Assembly (NCBI GenBank): GCA_014607495.2
Contig: CP053153.1
Span: 4,340,001-4,404,000 of the forward strand
Reading direction: 5' to 3'
DNA length: 64,000 nucleotides
From: Carposina sasakii
Taxonomy: Eukaryota; Arthropoda; Insecta; Lepidoptera; Carposinidae
Part shown: positions 32,346-47,300 of the stretch, piece by piece
Position numbering within the stretch: position 1 is the first letter of the stretch
Layout of the letters: each line of letters starts with the position of its first letter
The notes under the pieces: model-generated
Database searches by the model: none
What the model saw: only the letters and a program-made list of their open reading frames with translations
What the model was told of the DNA's origin: nothing
Program-made: the position numbers and the translations under genes

Positions 32346-35300
32346 GTATGTAAAAATTCAGTATTTACTACACATAGAAAGAGCACTCTCTACTGCAGTT
32401 GTATTTAAAACTAGGTCCATGTAAACAGCATTCCCATGTGACTTTCAGAAAACTCTTCCTTAGAATATGGGTGTCACAAAAGGGGCAAGGAAACAGTTAT
32501 TTTGGTGAATCCAAATAATATGACAATATGTATATGTACAATAAGTTATGTTAGAAGAATGAGCTAGCACTATCTATTTCTTCAATGTTAGGTTACATAC
32601 ATATTTATTTACATTTAAAACCATGTCAATTTTCCTCAGTGCCCCTTTTGGGACCTTTCTTAGTTTCCCAAATTACAGCTTACCTATAGTTAAGTTTGTT
32701 ATTTAGTCCTACCTGTCCCTTTCTGCCTCAGCCATTAATGTTAAGAACGGAAAGAGACAACTTGACTAATTTTCTTTAAGTTTACATTTAAGTGTAATGG
32801 TCAGAATCGACTATACATATTGTAGCAAAAAATTCCTGCAGCAACTGTCAAAACATCCAAAAGTATGTCATCACCATTTGATATCTTAACACATTCGCTG
32901 CTGGCAAATTTTCTAAGGGTGCCGACATCTGGTTAATGCCTAGTGCCATGATGTAAATAAGCATCAGCGGCACCTCTAGAAAGCCTAAAAGATGCAAATA
33001 TGTAGTCGCTGGCACTGAATGTGTTAATGTCTCTGTTTCACATAAGGACAGATAGTAACTTCATCATCATTTACAGCCCTGAGAAGTCCACTGTTGGACA
33101 TAGGCCTCCCCCAACAACCTCCACTCCGACCGGTCGGAAGCAGCCTGCATCCAACCGACGCCCGATAGTAACTTAAGAAGGGATTAAAAAAATATAAATT
33201 GTTATGCCTAGTTACACATAAGAATGAAACAACAGTATTGCAATAAGCACACTATAATAATAATAATAAAACACTTTATTGTACACACAAAAAATTTTGG
33301 TACATACACACACTTTCCACAATTTTTTATTAAATATAATATTTAATATTAAATACATTAAATTGACCACTTAACTTTGTGAGAATGAGTAAATTATTTA
33401 TACTAGTTAGTGGACGCCTGCAACTCCATCCGTGTGGACTGCAGAAAAAACAAAAAGTCGAAATTATCCAGTATAAAAACATTTTCCCAGGATAAAAAGT
33501 AGCCTATACAGGGTGTTTTTTTGTGGCCACCTTTAACGAAGGGTACTTATTCTATACATGAAATAAAGTAAGTTTATGCCCAAAAAAAATGCTGGGAAAA
33601 AAAATTTTTTTTTTGAAAAAAATTTTAAATTCCTTGATCGTGCGAAATTTATAGTGTCTAGTGTTTATGTTAGTTTTTTTATAGACAGATATTAATTATT
33701 TTTCGTGAAAAAATCCTGCTACGCGCGTCTATGTGCATTTATGCAGAAAAACGCAGTCTATTTACTCAACTTTGGACCCTAATATTTTGGAAACCAGACA
33801 CTTCCCAGGTATGCTTCCATGGAGAAAAATGATCGTGATGATGAGGAGATTCCGTAGTTTTCGGGAACGTTGACGACCAAAAATCATCCTGTATATTAAG
33901 TGGGACCTGTCACAAATTATTCCTGATAACTGCATCAAAATCGGTTCAGCTGTTTCTGAGATTACTGTGTACAAACATTGGGATCCTTTACAATTTTATT
34001 ATATGTATAGATTATTATTGTGAATAATATGACATTATCCCTTCTAACCTTTCTTGTAAAATTCTTGAGAATGAAATTATATGTAAATAAATATTAAATA
34101 TATTTATTTGATAGTTATACAATTCAACAAAGATTGAACTTAACAGAGGTATTACATTCCTTTTACCTTCTAAAACCATGTCTGTGGCATGGCCATCCCT
34201 GGTTAACATTTTGGCACTATATAGGTATATTTGTGTAAGGCATTGTGTGGATCTATACAACCTGAACGCTGCAACTCATGCAGGGCATACTAGCACTGGA
34301 GGCTGAATATGAATGTATTATTATTCTTCTACTTAAATATAGGTAGGTAATTGTAGTATAGGTAGATCATTGTAACCAGTCTTTGACTGCATAAACATCT
34401 ATGAAAAACAATATTATACTCAATAAAAATATATTAAAATGTTTCCCACAGTCTATGTACAAAATTTCGTTGACGATTCAGTAAGTATTGCAAATAGCTC
34501 TATAATTGGTGATTAAACGAACTTACCTGTAAGTGAAGTTCTATCACAATTATATGAGTACGTTTCATTCGAAGATATATTTTTAACACATGTAGTACTT
34601 TTATTGTACTGGCAACTTCGCACAATTTCAGAGTGGGTAATTCGAAAACAGAACTACCCTTCAACCTACGACACTATTCCTAGTCTACCGATAATTTCCT
34701 TCATTCTTTAGAGCATCACAAAATTTTCTTAGTTTTAAGGGATCTGGGAAGGGAGGGTTTTATCTTATATCTTCGAATGAAACGTACTCATATAATTGTG
34801 ATAGAACTTCACTTACAGGTAAGTTCGTTTAATCACCAATTATATTTCGTACGTTTCATTCTTTGATATATTTTTAACACATGTAGATGTTTAGAGGTGA
34901 AAATTTTGCAAGCATCCTGGTTAATGAGTTGTATACCTAATTATTATTGTAATTATGGGAAAAAAGAACACTACATTTTTACAAATTTTTGTTTATAACA
35001 TAAATATAACTTTTTAAATTAGATTAATTTACAAGTGATAAATCTGCTTATAAATTATTTTAAATTTATGATGATTGATTGGACAGAAAGACTGATCTTG
35101 CAAAGTGAGCATCATCAGTCACTGGACGGTTATAGAATTTACCAAATGTTTCTGAGGCCTGCGACCAGCCAGCAGTTCTCCTAATAACGTCTAATGAGAC
35201 ACCCTGCGCTCGCGCTGTAGATGTGGCAGCGTGTCGTGTGCTATGAGAACTCCATGTTGTCACATCCACCCCGGCTTCCGCCAGGATCTCCTTAATCCAT

Positions 35301-38300
35301 CGGCTAAAAGTTTGGGTGCTAACAAACTTATATGGTCTTCTAGACGTTATTATGAGATTTTCGACTATGTTCGGTCTTAAATCATTTGTAACTAACAAAT
35401 AATCTTGCAAAACTGTAGCAGGACATATATTGATATTTTCTGTAAAATAAGGTAAGAACAGAATTGGCTGGTCGCGCCCAGCTGCTGATGTTTTTATAAT
35501 GTCTGAAATTACTATTTTTATACCGTTCAGGCTGATATGGATATTATTAGCTTTAATGAGAGAAAGTGTCTGTGCTCTATGCGCAGTACATAAGGCCAGC
35601 AATATCACGAGTTTCTTAGAAATTTTTGGCAGAGTTAAATCCTTATTAGGGCCCCATGAGGTAATATATTGCAAAACTGTATGAGGGTCCCATGTGGATG
35701 CGTATTTTGGCATATTAGGCCTTAATTTATATATACCTTTCAATAGTCTTTTAATTTGATCATGAGATCCTGACTCATCTCCGAAAAGCAAACTTAGAGC
35801 CTAACGATGACTATTCAAGGTGCCATAAGCCGCACCTTTATTAAACAGTTTTGTCAAAAAAGTCAACATTCTTGGAACGGAACATGTGTATGGATCTATA
35901 TTTGCCTCAGTGCAGTACTGCCACCAATACTTGTAGGAGACTAATATCGGATGTAACCATTCTTTGTAACAGTGGGAACCACGGCTGGGAAGGCCAGTAT
36001 GGAAATATTAGAATGCCTTCAGCCTTGTCCAATATAATTTTTTCCAAGACCTTTAATACGAGTGGGAATGGTGGAAAAAACGTAAAAGTATACGCCCTTC
36101 CACGAGATAGTGAAGGCATCCACAGCAACTGCATCTGGATCTGCCTTCCACGACACATATCTTTGGCATTTGGCATTAGTGCGAGAAGCGAATAAATCGA
36201 TATCTGGCTTACCTAAATCCGTTACTAGTATATTAAATACTTCATCTGTTAATGTCCACTCAATGTCCGTATTAACCTTTCGGGACTCTTCATCAGCTTC
36301 TCTATTGTCTTTACTTTTAATATAAGAAGTAGATAACCATATATTTCGCTTCTCGCACTATTGCCAAATTTCTCGCGCTAAATCATTTAGATGAGGATAC
36401 TTTATGCCACCCATGCGATTAACGTAACTCAACGCCGTAGTGTTGTCAATACGTAATAAAATAGAACAGTTTCGGATATTACGTGCAAAGCATTTGAGTC
36501 CAAAAAATACTGCAAGCAACTCTAGAAAATTAATATGAAAATTTATTTCACTAGCTTTGCATTTTCCATTTATTCTTGATTTTTACAAAATGCACCCCAG
36601 CCAGACCTGGATGCATCTGTAAAGATCTCTAGTTCAAAACTACTCGATTTTAATGGGGTTGATGTCGATAAAATATTTTTTGACCACCATTCTAGGTCAG
36701 GCAATATTATAGATGAAGGACGAAATTTAGCTTCGTATGTTTTATATATTTGTAATGCTAAGTATTTAATTTGCTCGAGACGTTTAGTGTAAACCCAGCC
36801 GTATTTAACTGCTGGGCATGCTGCAGTAAGGGTACCAATGAGACAAGCAAGATCTTTTATAGTGCATAATGGTAAGGATTGAAATTTCTTAACTATTTTT
36901 AGTATATATAATCTTTTATCCATAGGTAATGATAATGTCATGTCAAGAGTGTTATAAATAAAGCCCAGAAACTTTGTCTGTTGTAAAGGTCGTATCCACA
37001 CATTTATTTTTCACAAATCCTAAGCTTTCAAGTAGTGCCACTGTTTCCGTTACATTATATAAACATTCAGAATGTGTGTGGCCGATGCATAAAAGATCGT
37101 CTAGGTATATAACAGATATAAATCCGCGATATCTAAGGTGAGCCACGACTTCCTTCATTATTTTCGTGAATGTTCTAGGTGCAGATGATAAGCCATAAGG
37201 CATAGCATTAAATTCATATGTAACATCTTTAAATGAAAATCTTAAGTATTTTCTTTGTGATGACATAATTGGCACTAACAAATATGATTCTTTTAAATCT
37301 ATAGTGGCCATGAATCCATTATAGGGTACAAGTTTACTAGCTGACCTATAGTCTTCCATTTTGAAATGGTTATAAATTATAAATTTATTTAAAGGTTTCA
37401 AATTTAAAATAAATCTTTTGCCGCCGTTGGCTTTAGGAGCTAAAAATATTTTAGAGATAAATTGATCTGTCTGTGGCTCACACTTGTTCTTTTCGTAGGG
37501 GTAGTAATTAATACACCAAATCACCTCAAATATGTATTTATTGCGGCACGTCTATACGTTCCTATCACCAGTAAACACCATTGCGATCTAACTCGCTCTA
37601 GGCGACATCTAGTATACAAAATTTACATAAACATACTATATTACATTAAACATACCGCCCACCAAGGACTTCGTCCTTAAAAAAAGAGACCCTAAACTAT
37701 TAAACACAACAAAATAAACTTCAATGAGAACCGCCACCGTGACAATATAAATTATTTCTCTAAAACACAAACTTTACTTAGAGGACGTTTAATTAAACCA
37801 TTTTTACACTTAACTGTTACTACTCGAGTTATATTGTCCGGTCCTACATGCCTTTGTACAATAATACCCATAATCCAACGACATGGCGGTATATTGTCAT
37901 CTCTTACTATAACTACATCATTAACATTAGGTTCAGACTGTTTAGAACTCCATTTATATCTTTGATTTAACGTTACTAAATATTCTTTTGACCATTTTTT
38001 CCAAAAACCATTTACCATCTTTTGTACAATTTTCCATCTTTCTAACCCGATACTATTATTATCTAAATAATTTTCATCAGAAATATTAAGTATAGGCTCG
38101 CCAACTAAAAAATGGCCTGGTGTCAGGGGTAAAGGATCGTTTGGATTATCGCTTAAAACAGATAACGGACGGGAATTGAGACATGCTTCGACCTGTGATA
38201 TAACTGTAGCTAGCTCTTCGTAGGTTAGAGTACTATCGCCGACTACCTTTTTCAGGTGATTCTTTGCACTACGTACACCTGCCTCCCATAAACCTCCGAA

Positions 38301-41300
38301 ATTAGGCGATGATGGTGGAATGAAATGCCAAGTTGTGGACTCAAATGAAAGAGCTTTGGCTATTTCATATGATAAAGTTGACTTGGAACGATCAAACATT
38401 TCTCTCAGTTGCTTATCAGCCCCGACGAAATTGGTTCCATTATCGCTGTAAAGATCCTCACAAAACCCACGTCTCGCTGTAAATCGCCTGAATGCGGCTA
38501 TAAACCCTTTAGCTGTCAAATCGCTGACTACTTCTAAATGTATGGCTTTTGTAACCATGCAAACAAAAAGACAAATATACCCTTTATAGGATTTTGCGCC
38601 ACGACCAGGAGAAAACCTCAAATTAATGGGACCCGCATAATCCACGCCTGTAGATTGAAATGGCTTACTTGGTTGAACTCTAGCTTGTGGAAGTTGACCC
38701 ATCATTTGCGTTTTAGACGCCTTCGCATATCTTTGACACGTAACACATCTGTGATAACACTTTTTAATTAGATCTTTAGCCCGAATTATCCAATATTTTG
38801 ACCGAATATAATGATGCATAACTTGCGGTCCACCGTGTAGTGTTCTTACATGAGCATCTAAAACCACTAGCTGAGCAAGATGACTCCTAGCAGGTATTAT
38901 CACAGGATGTTTCCTGTCATAACTAATGTCCGCTTGCTCAATACGCCCTCCTACTCTTAAAACACTATTCTGATCACGAAAAGGACAAAGGGTGTGAATA
39001 ACGCTCTTCTTTGGCACAGCTTTTCCACTATCTATATGCTTAAATTCTTCATCAAATGCATGCTGTTGAACTTGTTTGATGCACATTTCTAAAGTCTTCT
39101 TTCTTTCTTCTACGGTTATAAAATCAGGTAATAGTTGACGTTCTGCTTTGGACAATAAAATTCTTCTACAACGCGATATAACTCTCAACATTCTATCTAG
39201 ACTTGAAAACTTAACCCATTCAAACTCTTCGTTCTTTTTTTCTGTTATCTTCATCGTAGTAATTCTTTCCTCTTCATGTGTGACCATAATTTCATGTCGT
39301 TCTGAATCAATCTCAGTCTCATATAACCAATCTGGTCCTTTCCACCATAATGAGTAAGAACATAACTCCGAAGATTGAATTCCTCTTGACGCACAGTCTG
39401 CCGGATTTATATCTGTTGCAATATGTCCCCATTGTTCATATTCCATGATGGATAAGATATCTGCTACACGATTACTTACAAAAGTTGTCCATCTGCTTGA
39501 GCCACCATTCAGCCATGCCAATACTATTGTGGAATCCGTCCACCCAAATAAACAGTTCTTTGGTATATTCATGACTTGAGAAATCTCGAATATCAGTTTG
39601 GCTGCAAGGTTCGCGCCACATAGTTCCAGCCTTGGAATCGATACTTGCCTATTTATAGGAGCAACCTTTGTCTTAGCTGATATTAAACTTACATGGACAT
39701 TTTGATACTCATCAATGACACGAACGTAGACTACTGCACTATATGCTAATTGAGAAGCATCTGAAAAAGCATGTAGTTCTAACTTACTTACACGTGTGTA
39801 TTGAATCCATCTTGGGATTTTTATACGCTTTATTTCTTGCAATCCCTTTCGCAATTTTAGCCATTCTTCTTTTAGTGCTTTGGGTAACTCCTCATCCCAA
39901 TCTAAATGCACTTTCCAAACTTTTTGGACAATAACTTTAGCTAAAACAACCACTGGAGCGATCCAGCCCATAGGATCATAAAGTCGAGCAATATCCGCTA
40001 AAATTAATCGCTTAGTGATTTTGTCCGAGAATTCAGGTAAGTTTACTGTATACTCAAATTCATCAGTTACTCTATTCCATTGTATCCCTAATATTTTCAT
40101 CGTATTGTCACTCTTAATGGCCGCTAAGTTATCAGAATCATTTTTACCGATATATTTAAGTAACTGATTGCTATTAGTACTCCATTTTTGCACTTCAAAC
40201 CCTCCAGCATTCATTAATTTGCCCATTTCATCATAGATCTGTCTAGCCTCATCTTCTGAATAACAACCAGTCATCAAATCATCCATATAGAAATCTTTGA
40301 GTGTAATTTCTGCTGCTAATGGATAAGTAGATTTCTCTTCATCAGCTAATTTCTGTAGAGTTTTTACTGCCAGATAGGGTGCACAGGCGGTACCAAAAGT
40401 TACAGTTAACATCTTATAATGCTGAATAGGCATACCTGGGAAAGGTCTCCAGAGAATCCTTTGGAAATTGGTGTCAGCAGGATGTACCCGTACTTGTCTA
40501 TACATCTTGACGAGGTCGGCTACGATACAAATTGGATGAGTTCGCCATCTCATCAATAAATGCCGCATATCTTGCTGTAGTTTTGGACCTACTAACAAAG
40601 TATCATTTAGCGAAACGTTATTAGTACCCTTGCAAGATGCATTGAACACTACTCGAACCTTTGTAGTCTGCTTATCGTTCCGAACTACAGCATGATGTGG
40701 TAGATATACTGCTTTCGGATTGTCTATATCATCGTCTTCTACAAGGCTCATGTGATTCAAATCTAAGTACTCATCTAAAACCTTCCTATAACTTTCATTT
40801 AAATCAGGAATAAATTTTAATCTTCTCTCCATTGCTAGCCATTTTTTGGTAGCTATATCCCTTGTATTGCCATATTGACATTGAGGATCTTCTTCCCTGA
40901 ATGGAAGCCTAACTACGAACCTACCTTCTTCGTCCCTTACCGTCGTAGCCTCATAATATTCTTCACATCTAATTTCTTCACTAGACATGCCTTTCTGTAT
41001 CATATCTGGTTCAGCCTCCAATTCCCAAAATCTTTTGAGCCAGTCTTCGTCTTGTTTGACTTGCAAATGCATACTTAACATGTTGCCCTTTTCTGAACTA
41101 GAATCCCATATTTTTCCTGATAAAACCCACCCAAAGACCGTTTCTTGCGCCATAAGTTTTTCCTTGGGGTGTTTAATCAAACCACTAAGTAAGACTTCGC
41201 CATATACTTCAGCACCTAGTAATATGTCTATCTTACCTGGTAATGCATATCCTGGATCGGCCAGCTGCAAATCATTCAGCTCCAACCAATCCGAGGCCTC

Positions 41301-44300
41301 AATTTTATCACTTGGAAGCAGTGTAGTAAGTGATCCTAAAACATAAGCATGTACTTGGATAGAAATTTCTGAATTGAGACGCGATTTTACAAAGAATGTA
41401 ACCCTATGCTTAATACGCATTTGATCGTCTCCCAGACCTGACACCATGCCATTGACATTAGTGCGTTTAAGACCAAGTAACTGTGCTGTCGACTCTGTTA
41501 CAAATGAAGCTTGAGAGCCCTGATCTAACAAAGCACGTAAGCAAGCTGTATTCCCGCTTAAAGAGCGAGCCCTAATAACTGCAGTAGCTAATAAAACCTT
41601 ATAATTAAGACATTCATTCTTAGAAAAATTAACTACTATATTCTGGTCAGCGCCAGCCGATGATGTACTTGCTTTTACTATATTTGATTTGGTGTCCGTA
41701 ATGGTTTCTTCCCCTTCCACATGCAGCAGAGAATTATGTCTCTTGCCACATATTTTGCAACGTATCCACATGCGACATTTTGCAACCGTGTGGCTCTTAT
41801 TCAGACAGTTAAAGCATAAACCCTTGAGTTGCACGAAATTCCGTCGTTCTTGTACAGATTGCTTATTAAACTCGTTGCACATATTTAGATAATGCTTTTC
41901 ATTGCACAAAGCACATTTCACTTCATTCTTCTTATTGTCTTGAAGAGCTACGTGATAAGATTTCTGCTTGGGCATTTGTTTATTTGCTTGCACGACAGGT
42001 TTCATCACATTTTTGCTGGAATCTATCATTTCTAGACTCCGAAATCTTGCCTCGAGAAACTCAACAAGTTGCCTCCAACTCGGCATGTCTTCTGTCATCA
42101 TGCTCATTTGTTGTTCCCATTGTGTATGTGACTCTACGTCCAATTTAGTAATAACCAAATACACAATCATAGGATCCCAAGAATTCGTGTCTAAACCCAT
42201 ATTAGATAACGCTTGCAAGCATGCAGATGTTGTATCTAACAATTGTTTAATGCCCTGTGCTGAACCCGTAATCGACTTTTGTGAAAATAATGTTCTTAAT
42301 ATTGCATTGGAGTTGTAACGTTTGTTGTTGAATCGCTTCGTAAATTGCTTCCAAGCCTCGGTATAGTTCTGCTCTGTTGTAGGAATATTGCGTAGAAGAT
42401 TTGCAGGTTCTCCTGATAAGCTGCTTTTCAGGTAATGCAGCTTCTGCACCGCTGATAGTTTATCATTATTATGTATCAGAGAAACAAACATATCGTGAAA
42501 AGTCTGCCATTCCTCATACCTTCCCGTAAAAACAGGCAGCTGTATTCTTGGTAGCATAATATCTGTACCTGCGACTGATGCGTTCTTAATGTCAGAATAT
42601 GTCGAGCCTTTACTTGAGAATTGTTGAAGTATTTCCTTTAATTCAGACATATGCACAGTATACAATTCTTCAAACCAATCATATTTTTCTTCCTTAAAGT
42701 ATGATAGATCGTTAATTTCAGTTTCAGTAACGACTTTCATGAGACTACGATGTTCATTTTTGAATGTCTCAAACAATTCTTGTAAGGTTTGTATTCTCGT
42801 TTCGACATAAGATTTTGTGATTCTGGCCTTTGGACTCTTCTTGAAGTTACTTTCTGCCCTTTCTAGTCTTCGACATAATTCGTTTTGAGAAATTATAAAT
42901 TTTTCAGCCATTTTGCGATAAATCCGAAAAAATTATGTCAAATATGATATTTGTCAAAGTCTTCAGAAGAAACTTCAAAATAATTTAGAAGTCTGAAATA
43001 TGCGAATTTTTCTATGTCCACTGACAGTCACACGCACCACGAACGCAGATTCAGTAACTCTGCACTCACTATCACTTTTTCACTGAATTTCACTTTTACT
43101 TCTTCCTGTTCAATTCGTTTCGGCACCAATGTTCTTTTCGTAGGGGTAGTAATTAATACACCAATTCACCTCAAATATGTATTTATTGCGGCACGTCTAT
43201 ACGTTCCTATCACCAGTAAACACCATTGCGATCTAACTCGCTCTAGGCGACATCTAGTATACAAAATTTACATAAACATACTATATTACATTAAACACAC
43301 TTGTATATTGCGCCTAAGTCTAATAAATTGTTTATTGCCTTAGACATATCACGCATTTCTGCTGTGGTAAAATTATTACTATAGGGTACACTATTTTGGT
43401 AAACTTTTTTCGAAAAAAGGTATTTTGTAGCCATTTTTTATCCAGGAAAGAACTAATTTATTATTAGTGATTTTCATCCAGTTATCATAAAAATATTGCA
43501 GGCGACCCGCATGTACCTGTTTATCTAATGTCGCGTGTAGGCTCGCGTCTGTATGATGTCGTTGTTCGTGGAAAGCCTCCGCGCCCCCCCCTGTTCCCTG
43601 ATGTGTAACGAAGGGGGCGAATCTCGTTTCCCGGAAGGCGAGATCTTGAAGTGGATGGGCCAGCGGAATTTTGTATGTGCAGGTGCTGTCTTATGTGTCG
43701 GTTTCTTAATTTGTAGACCTTGTCTGGAAATAGCCTTTGAGGCTTTTATGGTCTCCGATAGTTTATCACCAAAGAGCGTGCTGTCTCGTTCATGATCTTT
43801 GATTAATGGCGTAAAGGATTTATCGAGGCAAGGTGTTATAAGTTTTGTTCTGAGCTCTGTTTCTATGTAATGTACGTCAGTCAAGATCCTGCAGCTATGC
43901 GACAGTACCTCTATTGCTTTTATCATGTCATCTCCAAGGAGGAGTAATGTAATGGCTTTATTAATTGCTGTTATTCCAAGCCCTAATTGGTCTTGCTTTA
44001 ACTGAATATTTTTATCGCGATTTATAGTGATATCAGATACAGCAGCTTTTATTTCGGCGTTTAATGTCGGTGCTTTTAGTAATTGACAATTTTCAGGTAC
44101 CTGGTATTTTTTAAGCAATTTTTCCTTTAGGTCTTTATTTAGTCCCTTCGCTAATATAGGCAACCAGCGTTGTGCCAGAGTGTGGTGAATTTTTTCACCA
44201 AACATCGGTTGCTCGTCCGTTGTATCACCCAACGTTAATAAAAGCTCCGGGTCGAGGTCAGGTGTCTCGTTTTGAGCTTCCGGGGTTATATTAACTTCTA

Positions 44301-47300
44301 CCGGAGTATTTTCCAGTTTCTCTTGGGACTCTGTTGCATCATTGAATATCTGACTATACACACTATATTCTGAATACCGTCGTGTTGACCCGCAGTCAAC
44401 CTCCCGGTTAATTTTATGCATCATGTTAAACCTTCGTGATACCCTCATTGTGATATCCTCCAGGTTAACTTAAAGATGCTTATTCTGAATACCGTCGTGT
44501 TGACCCGCAGTCAACCTCCCGGTTAATTTTATGCATCATGTTAAACCTTCGTGATACCCTCATTGTGATATCCTCCAGGTTAACTTAAAGATGCTTATTC
44601 TGAATACCGTCGTGTTGACCCGCAGTCAACCTCCCGGTTAATTTTATGCATCATGTTAAACCTTCGTGATACCCTCATTGTGATATCCTCCAGGTTAACT
44701 TAAAGATGCTTATTCTGAATACCGTCGTGTTGACCCGCAGTCAACCTCCCGGTTAATTTTATGCATCATGTTAAACCTTCGTGATACCCTCATTGTGATA
44801 TCCTCCAGGTTAACTTAAAGATGCTTATTTTAGTTCACAAAAAAAAATTATACAGAACTTGTCTTAGAACATTTTGACTCGTGTACAAGAATATTTAATA
44901 AGAGATCATTATATTTTCTTACCTTCATTTTCCTCAGAATCTGACGATGACGAATAAAGAATCACTCTGTTTCGCTTCTTGTTTTGGCTTTCTTTTAATT
45001 TCTTAATTTTATTTAAGTAATAGTTAATTTCACTAGAAGCTTTGCGTTTAGGCATGTTCTTAATACTCTGATAATAAATTTGAAAAATAGAATAAACTAA
45101 ACTATAATACTAGAATTGAAAACGTGTGCTCGTTGCCGCGCACAGTAAAAGAATGAAGGAAATTATCGGTAGACTAGGAATAGTGTCGTAGGTTGAAGGG
45201 TAGTTCTGTTTTCGAATTACCCACTCTGAAATTGTGCGAAGTTGCCAGTACAATAAAAGTACTACATGTGTTAAAAATATATCAAAGAATGAAACGTACG
45301 AAATATAATTAAGTAACTAGTTCATTACCTAACAGCGGAATACGCAAGCCGCGGCGCGAACTCATTTCGTAATCATTCATTGATTAAAGTATTTATTCAA
45401 TGAAATGAAGTGAGTCAACCAACACTAAAAGTTAAAAGAAAAAAGTGTAAAATTATCCAACATTGCGGTTGTAGTCTTCACGTTTATTCACACAGTACTG
45501 GCATCTTTTAGGCTTTAAGTGAAATGTGATGAGGTTGAGGGCATGAACTGCATGTACCCTGTATGTACGATTGAATAAAATAGATAAGTAAGCTAAAACT
45601 AAGGAATATCCAAGACAAAAGATGTTACTTTAAAATAACGGCAGTTTTTATTTGTAAAATACCAAATCAATCATATATTGGAAAAAAACCCATCAAGTAC
45701 TTTTTTTATAAAACCGTGGGGATAGATAGCTTTACCACGTGCATGCGCAATTTGCCCACACCTGTGGCCCACACACAGCCCAAGTACTAGGACATCTCTC
45801 TACACGGCCCTAAACCACTTCGCAATCAAACAATACCACTTGGTTAAAGCCGCCAGAGGTAAATTTATGTAGAAAAAAGATATTGGGCATTCAAAAAATT
45901 GATAACGCTAGTTATCAACTGTTTTTTTGTGGCGACTGGACGAAATCCGTAGACAGGCGGCTTTACAATAGCTGCCCGAGCCAAATATATAAAATTACAT
46001 AGATTTTCAAGTAATGTTAAAATGCAAGTGAACCGTAAAGTAACACCTAAACAATACATCATCTTTATCCTTTATATAAGCTGGACATTGGAAAAATGGC
46101 CCTTGATCCATGGCCACTAACCATTCTAATTACATTTAGCAGTCCTGAACCAGTCTGCTTTACTACAGAATTACTTAAAATTGGTTTTAAAATATGTAAT
46201 GTATTGAGTCGGACGAAGTGTGTTGGAGGGCTACAGACGACGTTGCCGGAGGCCGCGCCATCCGCCGCCCGTGAGAGAGGAAGTCGGCTACTTATTGTGC
46301 TCCTCAATGCGAGACGCCAGATTACGATCACTCCACGACGCCGCACTTGTGTACATATTTTAAACTTGAATATTTAACTCGGAAAATATTTTAGTAGGTG
46401 CCTAAAATAATGTTTTGTATTTTGTGGGAGTTATACGTAAACGTCGTGGGCACACTTCTGATGTTTACCGTACACATCCTAATGCCCGTCGACTGTTCCG
46501 AACACTTCTCATCAAGCAGTAGCATTCCCGGGCGTTCTGGTAACCATCTTTCAGATCCATTTCAAATTACCAAAATACACACAATTTCATTTACAAAAAT
46601 ACTCCACATTGGAAGAAGATTTAACATAACATTACACGTTATTTTGCTTAATAGCCTTGTTTTTCTTATCTAAAATGAATTAAAATCTAATATAGTGAAC
46701 CAGTTGTAGTTAGATGTAATAAAGTTTGTATGGGGCCAGAAGTGCAATAATCGGTTTTCTACTGGCTAGTGCCGCAATTTTATAGCTAAGGTCCTGTTTT
46801 ACACGTCTTCACACCCCACCCACAGTAATACTTTTACTTTTCTCAGTAGGAGTAATTTAAATTAGTCATGGTACTAGTACGAATTCAATTTACTTGGCTA
46901 CTCGTAACTGATATAATAAATCTATTTCTATAAACTTCAATTTACGAAATCGTCCCAGGCGCTGACAGTCGTATCGTGGAACACTTCGTAAATTTGGAGC
47001 TGCTGCTGTTCAGATGTCTTTGCACGAAAACCTGGTGGTAGCGACAGTCACATCATGTGCCGATTACACAAATTAAGCGACTTTGCTTAAGCCTTTGTAC
47101 CAAGCTAACTAGGAACCCAGGTTCAAAAACTATAGGCCAATACATATAATAATAAGTACATATAATTTTGCGTTGATTTATCATTGACGAAGATAAACAT
47201 TTGTTTGCCATAAGCTGTGACTCGGTGTTCAGGCGTGAATGAAATGGCACGTGCACGCGCAAAACAGGATGTTTCTTTTCAGCAGTGAATGCTCTTTAAT

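Larger units (their letters stand above)
37485..43297 (-). mobile_element. BEL/Pao LTR retrotransposon with open polyprotein
   Basis: 5,813 bp with 168-bp LTRs (TGTTTAAT...AGAACA on the minus strand) that differ at about one visible position, a CACT target duplication at 37481-37484 and 43298-43301, a primer-binding-site-like TGGTGCCGAAACG just inside the 5' LTR and a purine-rich GGTGGGCGGTA before the 3' LTR. One polyprotein ORF fills the interior. It is inserted in the RT of the DIRS element in the same orientation. Confidence 0.93.
34503..45310 (-). mobile_element. DIRS-type tyrosine-recombinase retrotransposon, split by a BEL/Pao insertion
   Basis: Inverted terminal repeats (34559-34709 and 45149-45299) plus an internal complementary region at 34766-34886 that matches the reverse complements of both outer ends, the hallmark of DIRS. 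From 5' to 3' on the minus strand: spliced gag, RT with RNase H, and tyrosine recombinase. The BEL/Pao element at 37485-43297 splits the RT ORF. Without it the element would be about 5 kb, the usual size. There is a frame overlap in the RT region near 36990 and an in-frame stop in the recombinase, so it is no longer autonomous. Confidence 0.88.

Noticed and set aside
38538..42318. Several plus-strand open frames of 60-120 codons across the BEL/Pao region
   Set aside because: Shadows of the single long minus-strand polyprotein.
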